Assembly: GCA_039028895.1 (NCBI GenBank)
Contig: JBCCHF010000001.1
Location: 258,900-322,899 of the forward strand
Length of the DNA: 64,000 nt
Origin: JAHDCJ01 sp039028895
Lineage (GTDB): Bacteria > Bacteroidota > Bacteroidia > Chitinophagales > Saprospiraceae
Reading direction: 5' to 3'
Positions 7,463 through 16,545 of this stretch are shown one piece after another. A program made the translations under genes and the position numbers. The number at the start of each line of letters is the position of its first letter. Position 1 is the stretch's first letter. Below the pieces are notes generated by a model. That model made no database searches. It was not told the origin of the DNA and was given only the letters and a program-made list of their open reading frames with translations.

Positions 7463-8884
7463 CTATTTTGTTGATGCCCCCTGCTGGATCCAACATCGTA
7501 TCAAATCTCGTTCTTCAGGGGTCATTCCGGTTTTATTATTTTGGGGCATATTATGTGTCAACACCACTCTTTGCATAATCAAATCGGCCTTCGCAGCCAC
7601 TTCTTCCGGCGTATCATATTTCACTCCGTTGGGAGGTGTTGACCAGTCCTCATCTGTAGGATTTGAAGAATGGCACGAAATACACCGGGATTGTACAATA
7701 GGATAAATCGTCGCGAAGCTAACTTCGTCATCACAAGCTTCTGGATTGATATCTGGAGATGTCATAAAAGCAACTGCCAAAATCATTAATATACCTACAG
7801 GAAAAACCCATATGGAATACTCCCCTCTTTCAATTAGGTTAAGATAGTGTTTTACCAACGCGCTTCCAAGAGAAATTCCGGCAAGGGCCAACCAATTCAG
7901 CTCATGACTGAATGTGCTTGGATAGTGATTACTGATCATTATGAAAAGAACCGGCAAGGTAAAATAGTTGTTGTGTAAGGATCTCAGTCCCGCATGTTTC
8001 CCGAGCCGCGGATCCGGTGTTTTGCCTTCTTTGGCAGCAGCAACCATAGCCTTTTGAGAAGGAATGATCACGAAAAATACGTTACCCGCCATCAGAGTCC
8101 CGATAAGCGCACCTACATGAATAAATGCCGCCCTGCTATTGAAGACATTTGTTAACAACCAGGCTACCCCGACCATCAAAAGAAATCCAATTGCCGCAAA
8201 CACAATCCCGTGGTTGATCAAAGGGAATTTGCAAAGCAAGTCGTAAACGATCCATCCAACAATCAGGGTGCTGACACCGATAGCCACCCCGGTCAATGGG
8301 GTAATATTCAGTACATTTGGGTCGATCAGGAAAGATTTTGCATTGAAATAATAGACGATACATAAAAGCACAAATCCACTGATCCAGGTGAAGTAGGCTT
8401 CATATTTGAACCAATGCAGTTCTTTTGGAATTTCTTCTGGGGCATTCTTGTATTTTTCAACATAGTAAAAACCACCACCATGGATGGCCCATAAATTACC
8501 GGCAATCCCTTTTCGCAAACCTTTCGTCCTGTTAAGGCTGTTTTCCAGGAAAACAAAATAGAAAGATGCCCCGATCCAGGCTATACCAATGGTGATGTGA
8601 AACCACCGGACCAGTAGACTCATCCATTCGAAAAAATGACTTTCGACCGGGGTGTCTTTCACAAAAAGATAAAAGATTAGCAGCCCTGCGAAGAGAACCA
8701 ATAACCCTCCAACGATCAACATATTTTTGGTAGCGGAAAGCCCTTGTCTGGCTACCTCATCAGTATCACTGATTTCGTTCAGCTTTTTCCTTTTTGTCAA
8801 AAACCTCACGATCCCCCCCATCTGCCAAATGGCTATCACTACCAAGGCACCGAGAATTGCAATAAATATTGAAAGGGTTGACAT
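7463..8884 (-). CDS. puuD: Membrane urate hydroxylase with cytochrome c domain (PuuD)
   Basis: A protein of 473 residues that oxidises urate to 5-hydroxyisourate while passing electrons to its own cytochrome c domain, in place of the soluble oxygen-dependent uricase. About the first 370 residues form roughly eight or nine hydrophobic segments, beginning with LSIFIAILGALVVIAIW. The C-terminal domain has one haem c site, CISCH at 401-405, and a likely Met ligand in HNMPQNN (Met446). The stop of allantoicase lies 2 nt upstream of its start, so the two are tightly linked. The presence of PuuD implies that purine ring oxidation feeds the respiratory chain. Confidence 0.92.
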   Translation of the reverse strand: MSTLSIFIAILGALVVIAIWQMGGIVRFLTKRKKLNEISDTDEVARQGLSATKNMLIVGGLLVLFAGLLIFYLFVKDTPVESHFFEWMSLLVRWFHITIGIAWIGASFYFVFLENSLNRTKGLRKGIAGNLWAIHGGGFYYVEKYKNAPEEIPKELHWFKYEAYFTWISGFVLLCIVYYFNAKSFLIDPNVLNITPLTGVAIGVSTLIVGWIVYDLLCKFPLINHGIVFAAIGFLLMVGVAWLLTNVFNSRAAFIHVGALIGTLMAGNVFFVIIPSQKAMVAAAKEGKTPDPRLGKHAGLRSLHNNYFTLPVLFIMISNHYPSTFSHELNWLALAGISLGSALVKHYLNLIERGEYSIWVFPVGILMILAVAFMTSPDINPEACDDEVSFATIYPIVQSRCISCHSSNPTDEDWSTPPNGVKYDTPEEVAAKADLIMQRVVLTHNMPQNNKTGMTPEERDLIRCWIQQGASTK

Positions 8885-8886
8885 AA

Positions 8887-9888
8887 TCAGCTGATGTTAC
8901 CAAACAACCTTAACCTGCTGACCCCTCCATCCGGATAAATAGAAAATCTCACATGTGTGAAAGGCTGTGAAGCGATCAATTCTTCTTCAAAGAAATGCTC
9001 ATTATGAGCAGTCAGTGGTAGCTTAGGTATTATTGAAACCCAATTTTGTGATTCAAAATCTACATCGTCATGCTCAATGGAGATTCCATCCAGAGAAAAG
9101 AACCCCGGATAATTTCCTTTAAAATGGCAGGTATCGACAAGCACTTTCCGGATGGTACCCTTAGCACATAATTTTAATACCACCCAATCGCGATTTCCAG
9201 GGGTCCGATTGCGTTTGGTTTCCCAGCCATCACCCATATTCACACCACGGTTGGGCATGATCAGATTATCCATTGAGCTAAAAAACATGTCATTACAGAC
9301 TTTGGCTTTCCCGCCGTTTTTAGCAGCAGCCAAATCGATAATCAGATTCGTCGATTCTTTAGACCAGTCTTTAAAAACTGTACCAAAAGCCCTGAAACGG
9401 GCAACACCTCCATCCGGGAAAATATTGAGTCGCAGGTGTGTCCATACTTCAGTGGAGTTAACTTTGAAAAAATGTTCACTACCCGGGTCGAGCGAAGACA
9501 TAGACAATATCTCCTTCCAGTCCAAATTGTCGATCATATTCTCCTCCAATTCTACTCCAGGATCCAGCTTTATCGCATCAACCGAAGCGAATGGCGGGTG
9601 GTTGCCCAGGAAGTGATTGGTATCAATATCCAGTCCTTCGATAACACCCGGCACTGCCAATTGGATGATACACCAGTCGTGGCCGGGGTCTCGCCTTCTC
9701 CGGGTTTCCCAGCCATCCATCCATTTTCCGTGATCGGTATATTTGTCGGGAATAAAGATACCGCGGCCCGGCTTGATCAGGTTTTCCTTTTCAGCGAAGA
9801 ATTCGTCATTGGCAAATAAGACTTTCCCTCCCAGTTTTTCGCTCACCAGGTCGAGATAATCAGAAAAAGGATGTTTCTGTTTTTGCAT
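8887..9888 (-). CDS. alc: Allantoicase
   Basis: A protein of 333 residues, the normal length for allantoicase, which hydrolyses allantoate to ureidoglycolate and urea. It shows the family's two-fold internal repeat: NLIKPGRGIFIPDKYTDHGK with GWETRRRRDPGHDW in the first half is mirrored by NLIMPNRGVNMGDGWETKR with RTPGNRDW in the second, each followed by an HFxGN motif (HFLGN, HFKGN). It is 37 nt after allantoinase and 2 nt before puuD. No ureidoglycolate lyase or ureidoglycolate amidohydrolase is seen in the window. Confidence 0.95.
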   Translation of the reverse strand: MQKQKHPFSDYLDLVSEKLGGKVLFANDEFFAEKENLIKPGRGIFIPDKYTDHGKWMDGWETRRRRDPGHDWCIIQLAVPGVIEGLDIDTNHFLGNHPPFASVDAIKLDPGVELEENMIDNLDWKEILSMSSLDPGSEHFFKVNSTEVWTHLRLNIFPDGGVARFRAFGTVFKDWSKESTNLIIDLAAAKNGGKAKVCNDMFFSSMDNLIMPNRGVNMGDGWETKRNRTPGNRDWVVLKLCAKGTIRKVLVDTCHFKGNYPGFFSLDGISIEHDDVDFESQNWVSIIPKLPLTAHNEHFFEEELIASQPFTHVRFSIYPDGGVSRLRLFGNIS

Positions 9889-9925
9889 GTTGATCAGGGT
9901 TGATCATGGAATTTAGTAATTTTTT

Positions 9926-11260
9926 TTAAACAACTATGCTTCCGTAATTGCGACCGACGATCTGGCCGTTTTGATAAACCAACTGACCGTTCACCATAGT
10001 TAGCATCACTTTACCATAAAGTTGTTGCCCAAGGTACGGAGTAGGCTTGTGTTTGTGGAAGATCATGCTTTCGGTAACCGTAAACTGTTCGTCGGGATGC
10101 CAGATAACGAGATCAGCATCATAACCTTTAGCAATTTTTCCTTTTCGATGACCAATGCCGAGAAACGCTGCTGCATTAGACGACCATAATTTACTGAGCT
10201 TTGGAAGTGTAAGGTTTTGGGTCTTTGCTTTTGTCCAGATAGCAGGCAAAAAGAACTGCAAACCCGCAATACCCCCCCATGCTTTAGCGAGATTGCCAGA
10301 ATCGATTTCCTTCAATTTCGGAGGAGCTGGTGAGTGGTCTGTCGCCAGAAAGTCGATTAGTCCGGTCTTAATGGCTTCCCAAAGTTGCTTTTGATTGGCT
10401 GCTTCCCGGATTGGCGGAGCGCATTTATAAACTGTTTGGCCATCGGGTATTTCCTCCGCCGAAAAGCAGAGATATTGTGGACAAGTCTCTACTGTCAATG
10501 GCAGACCTTCGTCTTTAGCTTTGCTAATTGACGAAATGGCTTCAGCCGTTGCGAGATGAACAATATGTGTTCGACAACCAGAGGTTCGACACAAGTCAAT
10601 CATCATCTCGATCGCCTCGATTTCCCAAGAGGGCGGGCGGGAGGCCAGGTAGTTTTGATAGCTGGTTGGGTTATTCTCGAGAAGTGCCTGGTCGGCGTGA
10701 GGGCGGCTAATCTCACAATGCGCCAGAATCGGTTTTCCTGATGTTTTGATCAGAGGCATCACCCTGGATAAGTCTGATTGCCCGATGTCAGGAAAATCGT
10801 CAATGCCGGAGTGCGTCAAAAAAACTTTAACACCTAAAACTTCGGTTTCGAGTAGCCCTTCCAGGTCACCAAGACTTTGGGGTGTTAGTCCGCCCCAAAA
10901 ACCGCAATTGACATGTAGTTTGCCTTTAGCTGCATCAAGTTTCTCCTGAAGCGCTGCCACATTGGTGGTAACCGGACTACTGTTAAGCGGCATATCAACA
11001 ATCGTAGTAACGCCCCCTGCTGCTGCTGCCATTGTTCCGGTTTCAAAACCTTCCCATTCCGTTCTTCCAGGTTCGTTGATATGGACATGCGGATCAATCA
11101 AACCCGGCATGATAACCGCATTTCCAAAATCAAGAAATTCTAAATTTCCAGTATCAACCTTCCCTGGTAATATGCGCTCCAGCTTTCCACCTTTTACCAG
11201 TATCGTTGTGCTTTGCAACCCTTCCGGTAATAAAACCTGATTTGAAAAGAAAGCCTTCAT
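9926..11260 (-). CDS. allB: Allantoinase
   Basis: A protein of 444 residues of the cyclic amidohydrolase family, which opens the allantoin ring to allantoate. Metal-site motifs are present: DPHVHINEPGRTEWEGFETG (DPHVH at 56-60), the likely carboxylated Lys145 in LGVKVFLTHSG, HCEIS, HIVHLATAEA, and the distal DHSPAPP. This arrangement matches allantoinase better than dihydroorotase or hydantoinase, and the neighbours support that choice. It lies 15 nt downstream of the esterase gene and is the first clear purine-pathway gene of the operon. Confidence 0.93.
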   Translation of the reverse strand: MKAFFSNQVLLPEGLQSTTILVKGGKLERILPGKVDTGNLEFLDFGNAVIMPGLIDPHVHINEPGRTEWEGFETGTMAAAAGGVTTIVDMPLNSSPVTTNVAALQEKLDAAKGKLHVNCGFWGGLTPQSLGDLEGLLETEVLGVKVFLTHSGIDDFPDIGQSDLSRVMPLIKTSGKPILAHCEISRPHADQALLENNPTSYQNYLASRPPSWEIEAIEMMIDLCRTSGCRTHIVHLATAEAISSISKAKDEGLPLTVETCPQYLCFSAEEIPDGQTVYKCAPPIREAANQKQLWEAIKTGLIDFLATDHSPAPPKLKEIDSGNLAKAWGGIAGLQFFLPAIWTKAKTQNLTLPKLSKLWSSNAAAFLGIGHRKGKIAKGYDADLVIWHPDEQFTVTESMIFHKHKPTPYLGQQLYGKVMLTMVNGQLVYQNGQIVGRNYGSIVV

Positions 11261-11275
11261 AAGCGGACGACATTT

Positions 11276-12469
11276 TTATTCCCCGTAAGGGAAAAAATAT
11301 TCGAGCATCTCATCCAAACGGCTAATCCAACCCTGGATAAAATGCCCCTGGGAAATTTCTGAATAAAGTAATTGGGTATTTTCGTTTTCGAAATGTGCTT
11401 TTAGACCAAGCGCATCGGGGTACCATATACCATCATAGATCGCTCCAAGAACGTAAGCCTGGTCAGGCTGGTAATCTTTCCTTTTTAGAAAACTTGTAAA
11501 ATCGACCATTTCACGGGGAATTATTGCCGGTGAGAAGGTGCCGCACTTGGAAAAATGTTTAGTCGAATGGCTGAGGATCAATGAAGACAAACCACCTCTC
11601 GAACCACCTATAACTGCTCTTTGTTCCCTTTCGGGAATGGTACGAAATTGTCGGTCGATTTCGGGCACAAGCTCTGTATCAATGTAGTTGATATAGCCTT
11701 CACCTCCTCTGTACTCCTTCCCTCTTTCCTTTGGGTCATCAAATACGGCGATTACAGGTTGAATCTTTTGATGGGCAATGAGATAATCGAGAATTTGAGG
11801 GACTTTCCCCATTTCGACATATGCAGTTCCATCATGGAAATAGAGGGTTGGATATTGGTTTTTGCTATCTTGATATCCTGCAGGCAAATAGACTTTCGGT
11901 GTTCTGATGTGATCCAGATTTTTACTATGAATCACAATCTCCTTGACTTCCCCTTTTTGGGCAAAGTCATCGAATACTAATTCAGGGTCAATCGAAAAAT
12001 CAGGCATTTGGACCATTGAATTTATCAAGGTAAACCTGAAGCCTAAATTTGGATTGAGCGGATCGTTGTTTCTTTCATCTCCAAAATGGATTTGGTAATA
12101 GATTCTGGCATCTGGATTGAGTGTTTTTTCCAGGAAAAACCAATGGGTGTCTTCGATATTGGTCATGGTACCAACTTCAGGATCTTTGATGTATCTCGGA
12201 TTTAAAAAACCGGTGAATCCGGAAGCAATTCTGGGTGCTTTATCACCCAAACCTCTTGATAAAAAGACGACGGTATCGCCTTCAATAATTGGAAGGCGGC
12301 CCTTTTCCATAATATAGTTAGTAATGGTTTTATTCTTTTCCTCAGGAGTCATATCTGCTATGGAATCGAGCAATTGATTAAATGATCCGGCATCCTGTCC
12401 TATTCCGGTAACGGAAAAAAGAAGGCCGATTATTATAAAAATGGCAAGGTGTTGGATATTGGCATTCAT
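11276..12469 (-). CDS. Secreted alpha/beta-hydrolase, enterochelin esterase-like
   Basis: A protein of 397 residues from the ATG at 12469. The frame is open to 12490, but the internal Met starts a clean signal peptide (MNANIQHLAIFIIIGLLF...TGIGQ). The fold is that of the Esterase_D / enterochelin-esterase family: a beta-sandwich N-terminal part (EDTHWFFLEKTLNPDARIYY), then VYLPAGYQ, YFHDGTAYV, the nucleophile elbow GGSRGGLSS and a late GHFIQGW His. Family members hydrolyse diverse esters; the substrate is unknown. It is the first gene of the purine operon (15 nt before allB), which is odd because the other products are cytoplasmic or membrane enzymes. It may simply share the transcript. Confidence 0.8.
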   Translation of the reverse strand: MNANIQHLAIFIIIGLLFSVTGIGQDAGSFNQLLDSIADMTPEEKNKTITNYIMEKGRLPIIEGDTVVFLSRGLGDKAPRIASGFTGFLNPRYIKDPEVGTMTNIEDTHWFFLEKTLNPDARIYYQIHFGDERNNDPLNPNLGFRFTLINSMVQMPDFSIDPELVFDDFAQKGEVKEIVIHSKNLDHIRTPKVYLPAGYQDSKNQYPTLYFHDGTAYVEMGKVPQILDYLIAHQKIQPVIAVFDDPKERGKEYRGGEGYINYIDTELVPEIDRQFRTIPEREQRAVIGGSRGGLSSLILSHSTKHFSKCGTFSPAIIPREMVDFTSFLKRKDYQPDQAYVLGAIYDGIWYPDALGLKAHFENENTQLLYSEISQGHFIQGWISRLDEMLEYFFPYGE

Positions 12470-12538
12470 AAATCTCAAGTTAAAAAACAATTTCCTGCAA
12501 TTTTGTTAAATTCAGGTTAACCATTACCAGATATCTCA

Positions 12539-14482
12539 ATGACATCCTGTTGCAACCTCACAAAAGCTTTTTGCTTGTTGTCATGCTTTATCCTGTTCGC
12601 GTTAAGCAACACCACTGCTCAGAAACTCGACTCGCTTGAACAGTTGGTCAAACAGGATATTCCCGATTCTATTAAACTGCCAGCGCTTATTAACCTATCG
12701 TGGGAGTATAGTCGAGAGCAGCCCGGGAAGACCCTAGAAACCAATGAATTGGCCCTGGCCATTATCGACCGTAACAAGCCTGTTGACAGTGCCTCTTTCG
12801 TTGCTATCATGTACAACCAGGGAGCTGCTTACAAAAACATGGGCGAAGACGAAAAGGCCCTGCAGAGTTTTGAGCATTATTATAACTATTGGAAACTGCA
12901 TAATAAGCCCATAAAAGTTGGATCTGTCCTCTATCAATATGGTGTAGTTTATTACAATATGGGCGATTATAACAAGTCGATGGAAAGAATGCTGGAGGCG
13001 CTTGAAATCTATAAAAAAATTGATCATCAATACAGTATCGCCTCTACTATTGGCGTAATCGCCAATTTACACCGAAAACTAAACCAGTTGGACAAGGCAG
13101 AAGAAAAACACAAAGAAGCCTTGGCAATGTGGGTCGAACAAGGAGATAAAATCGGTCAGGCCAATGCCAACAACAACCTTGGGAATCTTATGGCCGCCCA
13201 AGGTAAATACGATGAAGCCCTCCAATATTACAATAGACAGATCGTTCTTGACACAGAAGCCAACTACGAACCTGGATTATGCTTTGCCTATGAAAATGTT
13301 GGCTCTTTATACAAGAAAATGGGGCAATTCAAAAAAGCCATTGCATCCTATAGCAAAGCCATCGATTACGGTAAAGGCATGAATGACCCAAGACGATTAG
13401 CGGTATTGTACATGCTTAAGGGTGAAGCTTTGACAGAAGAAAGTCGGTTTAAGGAAGCGGAATCATTTATCAATAAAGGACTTGACCTGGCCATTGAAAA
13501 GAAGCTTACTCCACAGATAGAAGCAGGGTATAAAGCCATGAGTTTTTTATACGAAAAGAAAGGCGACGCCTCAAAAGCGATCCAATGGTATAAAGACTAT
13601 TCTGTTTTGAAGGATAGCCTGATGAACAAAGATATCGCTGCCAAAATGGTGGAGCTGGAGGCCAAATATGAAAGCGCAGAAAAAGAAAATGAAATACTTT
13701 CTCTCAGTGCTGATAATGATTTAAAGGACACGCGTAATTTCTGGATGTCAATCGGGCTTGCAGCAGTTATCCTGCTGGGTATGATGATTCTTTATTTTCT
13801 TTGGCAGCGTCAAAAGGCAAATGCGCTATTAAAGGAGAAAAACCAGATTATTTCTGAAGCATTAGAGCAAAAGAATATACTACTGAAGGAAATTCACCAT
13901 CGGGTAAAAAACAACTTGCAGGTCATATCATCTTTACTAAACCTTCAGTCGAGTTTCATTGAAGACGAGCAAGCAGCAGAAGCCATTAACGAGGGTCGTA
14001 ACCGCGTACATTCCATGGCCCTGATTCACCAGAGTCTATATCAAAAGGACAACCTCATTGGCATAAGCGTAAAAGAATATTTTGAAAAATTGATCCATGA
14101 ACTGTTCCACACCTATAGGGTCGACCAGGATAAAATAGACCTGCAGATTGATGTAGATGATTTGGAACTTGACGTAGAAACCATGATACCTGTTGGGCTT
14201 ATCATTAACGAATTGGTGACTAATACGCTTAAATATGCTTTCAGGGGCAGAGATTCCGGACAACTGTTGGTTTCGCTGAAAGAAATTGGTAGTAAGCTGG
14301 TGTTGAAAGTAGAGGATGATGGTGTTGGTATTGCCCAGCCAGATGTTCTCAAATCTGGTAACACATTTGGATACCAGTTGATCGATGCTTTTATTGCGAA
14401 AATGGAAGGTAACATCGATATCAAATCTGACGATGGTACATCTGTAGTATTAACGATCAATAATTACAAATTGGCATCCTGA
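12539..14482 (+). CDS. TPR-containing sensor histidine kinase (HisKA_2 type)
   Basis: A protein of 647 residues with a signal peptide (to about residue 28), about seven tetratricopeptide repeats (about 60-375), a membrane segment (WMSIGLAAVILLGMMILYFLW, about 400-420), a short coiled coil, the HisKA_2 motif LKEIHHRVKNNLQVISSL (His453/His454) and a HATPase domain (NELVTNTLKYAF; VEDDGVGI). The TPR part would be periplasmic and the kinase cytoplasmic. The stop overlaps the start of the regulator gene by one base (TGATG), so the two form a coupled two-component pair. It is divergent from the purine operon, separated by about 70 bp from the chosen esterase start, so shared regulation is possible but unproven. 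Confidence 0.92.
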   Translation: MTSCCNLTKAFCLLSCFILFALSNTTAQKLDSLEQLVKQDIPDSIKLPALINLSWEYSREQPGKTLETNELALAIIDRNKPVDSASFVAIMYNQGAAYKNMGEDEKALQSFEHYYNYWKLHNKPIKVGSVLYQYGVVYYNMGDYNKSMERMLEALEIYKKIDHQYSIASTIGVIANLHRKLNQLDKAEEKHKEALAMWVEQGDKIGQANANNNLGNLMAAQGKYDEALQYYNRQIVLDTEANYEPGLCFAYENVGSLYKKMGQFKKAIASYSKAIDYGKGMNDPRRLAVLYMLKGEALTEESRFKEAESFINKGLDLAIEKKLTPQIEAGYKAMSFLYEKKGDASKAIQWYKDYSVLKDSLMNKDIAAKMVELEAKYESAEKENEILSLSADNDLKDTRNFWMSIGLAAVILLGMMILYFLWQRQKANALLKEKNQIISEALEQKNILLKEIHHRVKNNLQVISSLLNLQSSFIEDEQAAEAINEGRNRVHSMALIHQSLYQKDNLIGISVKEYFEKLIHELFHTYRVDQDKIDLQIDVDDLELDVETMIPVGLIINELVTNTLKYAFRGRDSGQLLVSLKEIGSKLVLKVEDDGVGIAQPDVLKSGNTFGYQLIDAFIAKMEGNIDIKSDDGTSVVLTINNYKLAS

Positions 14483-15090
14483 TGGACAATGGGAAAAAAG
14501 TATTGATCGTTGAAGATGAACCGATCATTAGTGCTGACCTGGCGGCCTATGTCAAAAGAATGGGGCACCAGGTGATTGGCCGTGCGTTTAATAGCGAAAA
14601 GGCACTCGATCTTATCGCCAATCAACAGCCTGATCTCGTGTTGCTGGATATCAATATCGAAGGCACGCGGGATGGTATCGAGATCGCACAGGTGATTCGA
14701 CAAAACTATCACCTGCCGTTCATCTTTATTACTTCCTATTCAGACAAAGACACGCTTAAAAAGGCAAAGGTCACTATGCCTTATGGCTACATTGTAAAAC
14801 CATTTCACGAACGAGATATCATTTCAACGATCGAAATGGCACTTTTCAGAGCTGAAAGTGAACAAGGGCCATCCAAGCTGAACAAAGTCAAGGTAGACCG
14901 ATTGTGTATTTCTCCGCTTACGAGGAAAGAGTTCGAGATCCTGGAAGATGTTGTGAAAGGGATGTCAAACTCAAAACTGGCTGAAAAGCATTTCCTTTCC
15001 ATCAACACCATCAAGACTCATATGAAAAACCTGTTCATCAAATTAGAGGTCTCAAACCGACCTGCGGCTATTGCGAAGGTTAGTGGTTAA
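14482..15090 (+). CDS. Response regulator, receiver plus LuxR-type HTH
   Basis: A protein of 202 residues. The receiver domain (1-120) has VEDE near the N terminus, the phospho-acceptor Asp56 in VLLDINIEGTRDG, the Thr/Ser switch in FITSYSD and Lys in YIVKPF. A LuxR-type HTH follows (about 138-200): LTRKEFEILEDVVKGMSN and FLSINTIKTHMKNLFIKLEV. It is the cognate partner of the kinase encoded directly upstream with a one-base overlap. Targets cannot be read from the sequence. A strong terminator follows at 15129. Confidence 0.93.
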   Translation: MDNGKKVLIVEDEPIISADLAAYVKRMGHQVIGRAFNSEKALDLIANQQPDLVLLDINIEGTRDGIEIAQVIRQNYHLPFIFITSYSDKDTLKKAKVTMPYGYIVKPFHERDIISTIEMALFRAESEQGPSKLNKVKVDRLCISPLTRKEFEILEDVVKGMSNSKLAEKHFLSINTIKTHMKNLFIKLEVSNRPAAIAKVSG

Positions 15091-15128
15091 TCCCATGCCC
15101 CGACTAGCTTTAGACTTCCTTTTGAAAT

Positions 15129-15154
15129 AAAAATCACCCTGCAGGGTGATTTTT
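15129..15154. terminator. Terminator after the LuxR-type regulator gene
   Basis: A perfect palindrome with A5 on the left and T5 on the right, arms ATCACCCT and AGGGTGAT around GC, forms a hairpin with a T run on either strand. It begins 38 nt after the regulator stop codon. Confidence 0.8.
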
Positions 15155-15183
15155 CACCCATCCTTTTATCCTTCCTTTGTAGC

Positions 15184-15372
15184 ATGGACAAAGAAAGCAC
15201 CAAAAGAACACATTTACGGATAGTAAAAGAGGACGAAAGCTCCCAACGCGCCCTATATCCCCAAAAGGAAGCTTTCGAGGCTTTGTTCGATGATTTATTA
15301 ACGATTTACGTGAAAACCGGGAAACATTTAGAAGAATCACAGGAAGAAAAAAAAGAGAAAAGCAACCCTTAA
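15184..15372 (+). CDS. Small hypothetical protein (62 residues)
   Basis: A short, strongly charged ORF (MDKESTKRTHLRIVKEDESS at the start, an EEKKEKSNP tail) with a hydrophobic helix-like middle (AFEALFDDLLTIYV). It has no signal peptide, membrane segment or recognised domain. It starts 30 nt after one terminator hairpin and is followed, after about 118 nt, by another, so it would be its own transcription unit. CCTTTG just upstream of the ATG partly resembles a Bacteroidota -7 element (TAnnTTTG), which would give an almost leaderless transcript. Whether it is translated is uncertain. Confidence 0.5.
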   Translation: MDKESTKRTHLRIVKEDESSQRALYPQKEAFEALFDDLLTIYVKTGKHLEESQEEKKEKSNP

Positions 15373-15487
15373 TATTAATTTCTAAAACAAACTCGTATAC
15401 ATATGCAAAAAGTTGCAGGCATTACAGCATCTGACAAGTAAAATGGATAAAAATGATTAGTTGGTGTGCATGCCATACACATTAAAA

Positions 15488-15537
15488 AGTCATCCCCGGG
15501 CCAATTGGTTGGATAACAAACCCGGGGTGATTTTTTT
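15488..15537 (+). terminator. GC-rich terminator hairpin
   Basis: TCATCCCCGGG (15490-15500) pairs with CCCGGGGTGA (15521-15530) with a one-base bulge, followed by seven T. It lies 26 nt before the next start codon. It ends any transcript coming from the 62-codon ORF and insulates the downstream gene. Confidence 0.7.
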
Positions 15538-15563
15538 AAACCCTAATTAGTAAAACAAATAAA

Positions 15564-16430
15564 ATGAAAACCATAATTTTTCCACTCATCATAGGTTTAG
15601 TAACCTTTGCATCTTCCTTTACCCCCGCCAACCAGAGCTTCTCTTCTGCCGAAGCTTGTAATTGTGAGGCAGAAGCCATTGAAGAAGTCAACCTTTTTAA
15701 GTCAGGCGATTTTTCCGGCTTGATAAAAATGAACAGTAAGAGTACCATTGAATTGGTCGATGCAAGGATTCATCTGGCTAACTATTTCAAAAAAAGTGAC
15801 TATAGCTCAGAGGCCATGAAGGCAACAGCAGCAAAGTCAGCAAAAAGATTAAAGGCACTGAAAAAGAAAATTCTCAGAATTCAACAAAATTCAAAAGGAA
15901 GTCTGGTAACTCAAAAAATATACCTTGAATTCTCATTTGACCTGAATGAAATTTACGGACTCGTGGTAGATGAAGACGAGGTTATGGGATATAGAAAGAA
16001 GAAAAAACCCGGAGATAACACACCAATCTCACCGATAATCCCACCAAATTTCAACCCTATTGACTGTAGTGGCAAAGGACCAGGAAAATCAAAGGCAGAA
16101 TGTGAAGGTGAAGCTAATGATATGTTGTTTGCCTGCAGAGATGCTGCCCAGATGAAATCAGATTGTGGATACTACGATCAATTCGGAGACCGGGGTCAGG
16201 ACATGGCCAATAATGAAGCTGCAGCATGTCGTGATAAGGCTTTCATATTTGCAACAATCTGCAATCTTGGCGGCCTGGGATGTGGTGACGAATTCAGTGG
16301 TTCTCTCCAATCTTTTGGACAAGGAACAAGGAACAATATTCTTGATGAAGCCATGGAGGCATGTGCAACACTAGACAGAGATCCGTCTAACAACACCCCT
16401 GCACAGACACAAACTTCGGAAGGCAACTAG
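15564..16430 (+). CDS. Secreted protein of unknown function
   Basis: A protein of 288 residues with an N-terminal signal peptide (MKTIIFPLIIGLVTFASSFT). A helical, Lys-rich segment (about 45-125: DARIHLANYFKK, KSAKRLKALKKKILRIQ) is followed by a low-complexity linker (KKKKPGDNTPISPIIPPNF) and a Cys-containing C-terminal region (DCSGKGPGKSKAECEGEA, FACRDAAQMKSDCGYYD, ACRDKAFIFATICNLGGLGCGDEF) with about nine Cys that could form disulfides outside the cytoplasm. I do not recognise the family. No T9SS sorting domain is visible. It is flanked by a terminator hairpin on each side. Confidence 0.75.
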   Translation: MKTIIFPLIIGLVTFASSFTPANQSFSSAEACNCEAEAIEEVNLFKSGDFSGLIKMNSKSTIELVDARIHLANYFKKSDYSSEAMKATAAKSAKRLKALKKKILRIQQNSKGSLVTQKIYLEFSFDLNEIYGLVVDEDEVMGYRKKKKPGDNTPISPIIPPNFNPIDCSGKGPGKSKAECEGEANDMLFACRDAAQMKSDCGYYDQFGDRGQDMANNEAAACRDKAFIFATICNLGGLGCGDEFSGSLQSFGQGTRNNILDEAMEACATLDRDPSNNTPAQTQTSEGN

Positions 16431-16441
16431 AAAAAACTTTA

Positions 16442-16481
16442 TGTCACGGTAATGTCCAATTTGATTGGTATTACCGCGACA
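16442..16481. terminator. Long two-step inverted repeat (terminator-like or regulatory hairpin)
   Basis: TGTCACGGTAAT (16442-16453) pairs with ATTACCGCGACA (16470-16481) with one mismatch, and inside it CCAAT pairs with ATTGG around a TTG loop, giving a nearly continuous 17-bp stem. There is no T run, so intrinsic termination is not certain; it may instead stabilise the 3' end of the upstream mRNA. Confidence 0.5.
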
Positions 16482-16545
16482 TACTTTGACTTTACATTGA
16501 GTAAGGGTCTTATTATCCATATCTTGTCTTGACTAAAAAAAAGAT

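Noticed and set aside
12734..13030. A 98-codon minus-strand frame inside the TPR kinase gene
   Set aside because: It is antisense to TPR repeats with strong family features; no independent support.
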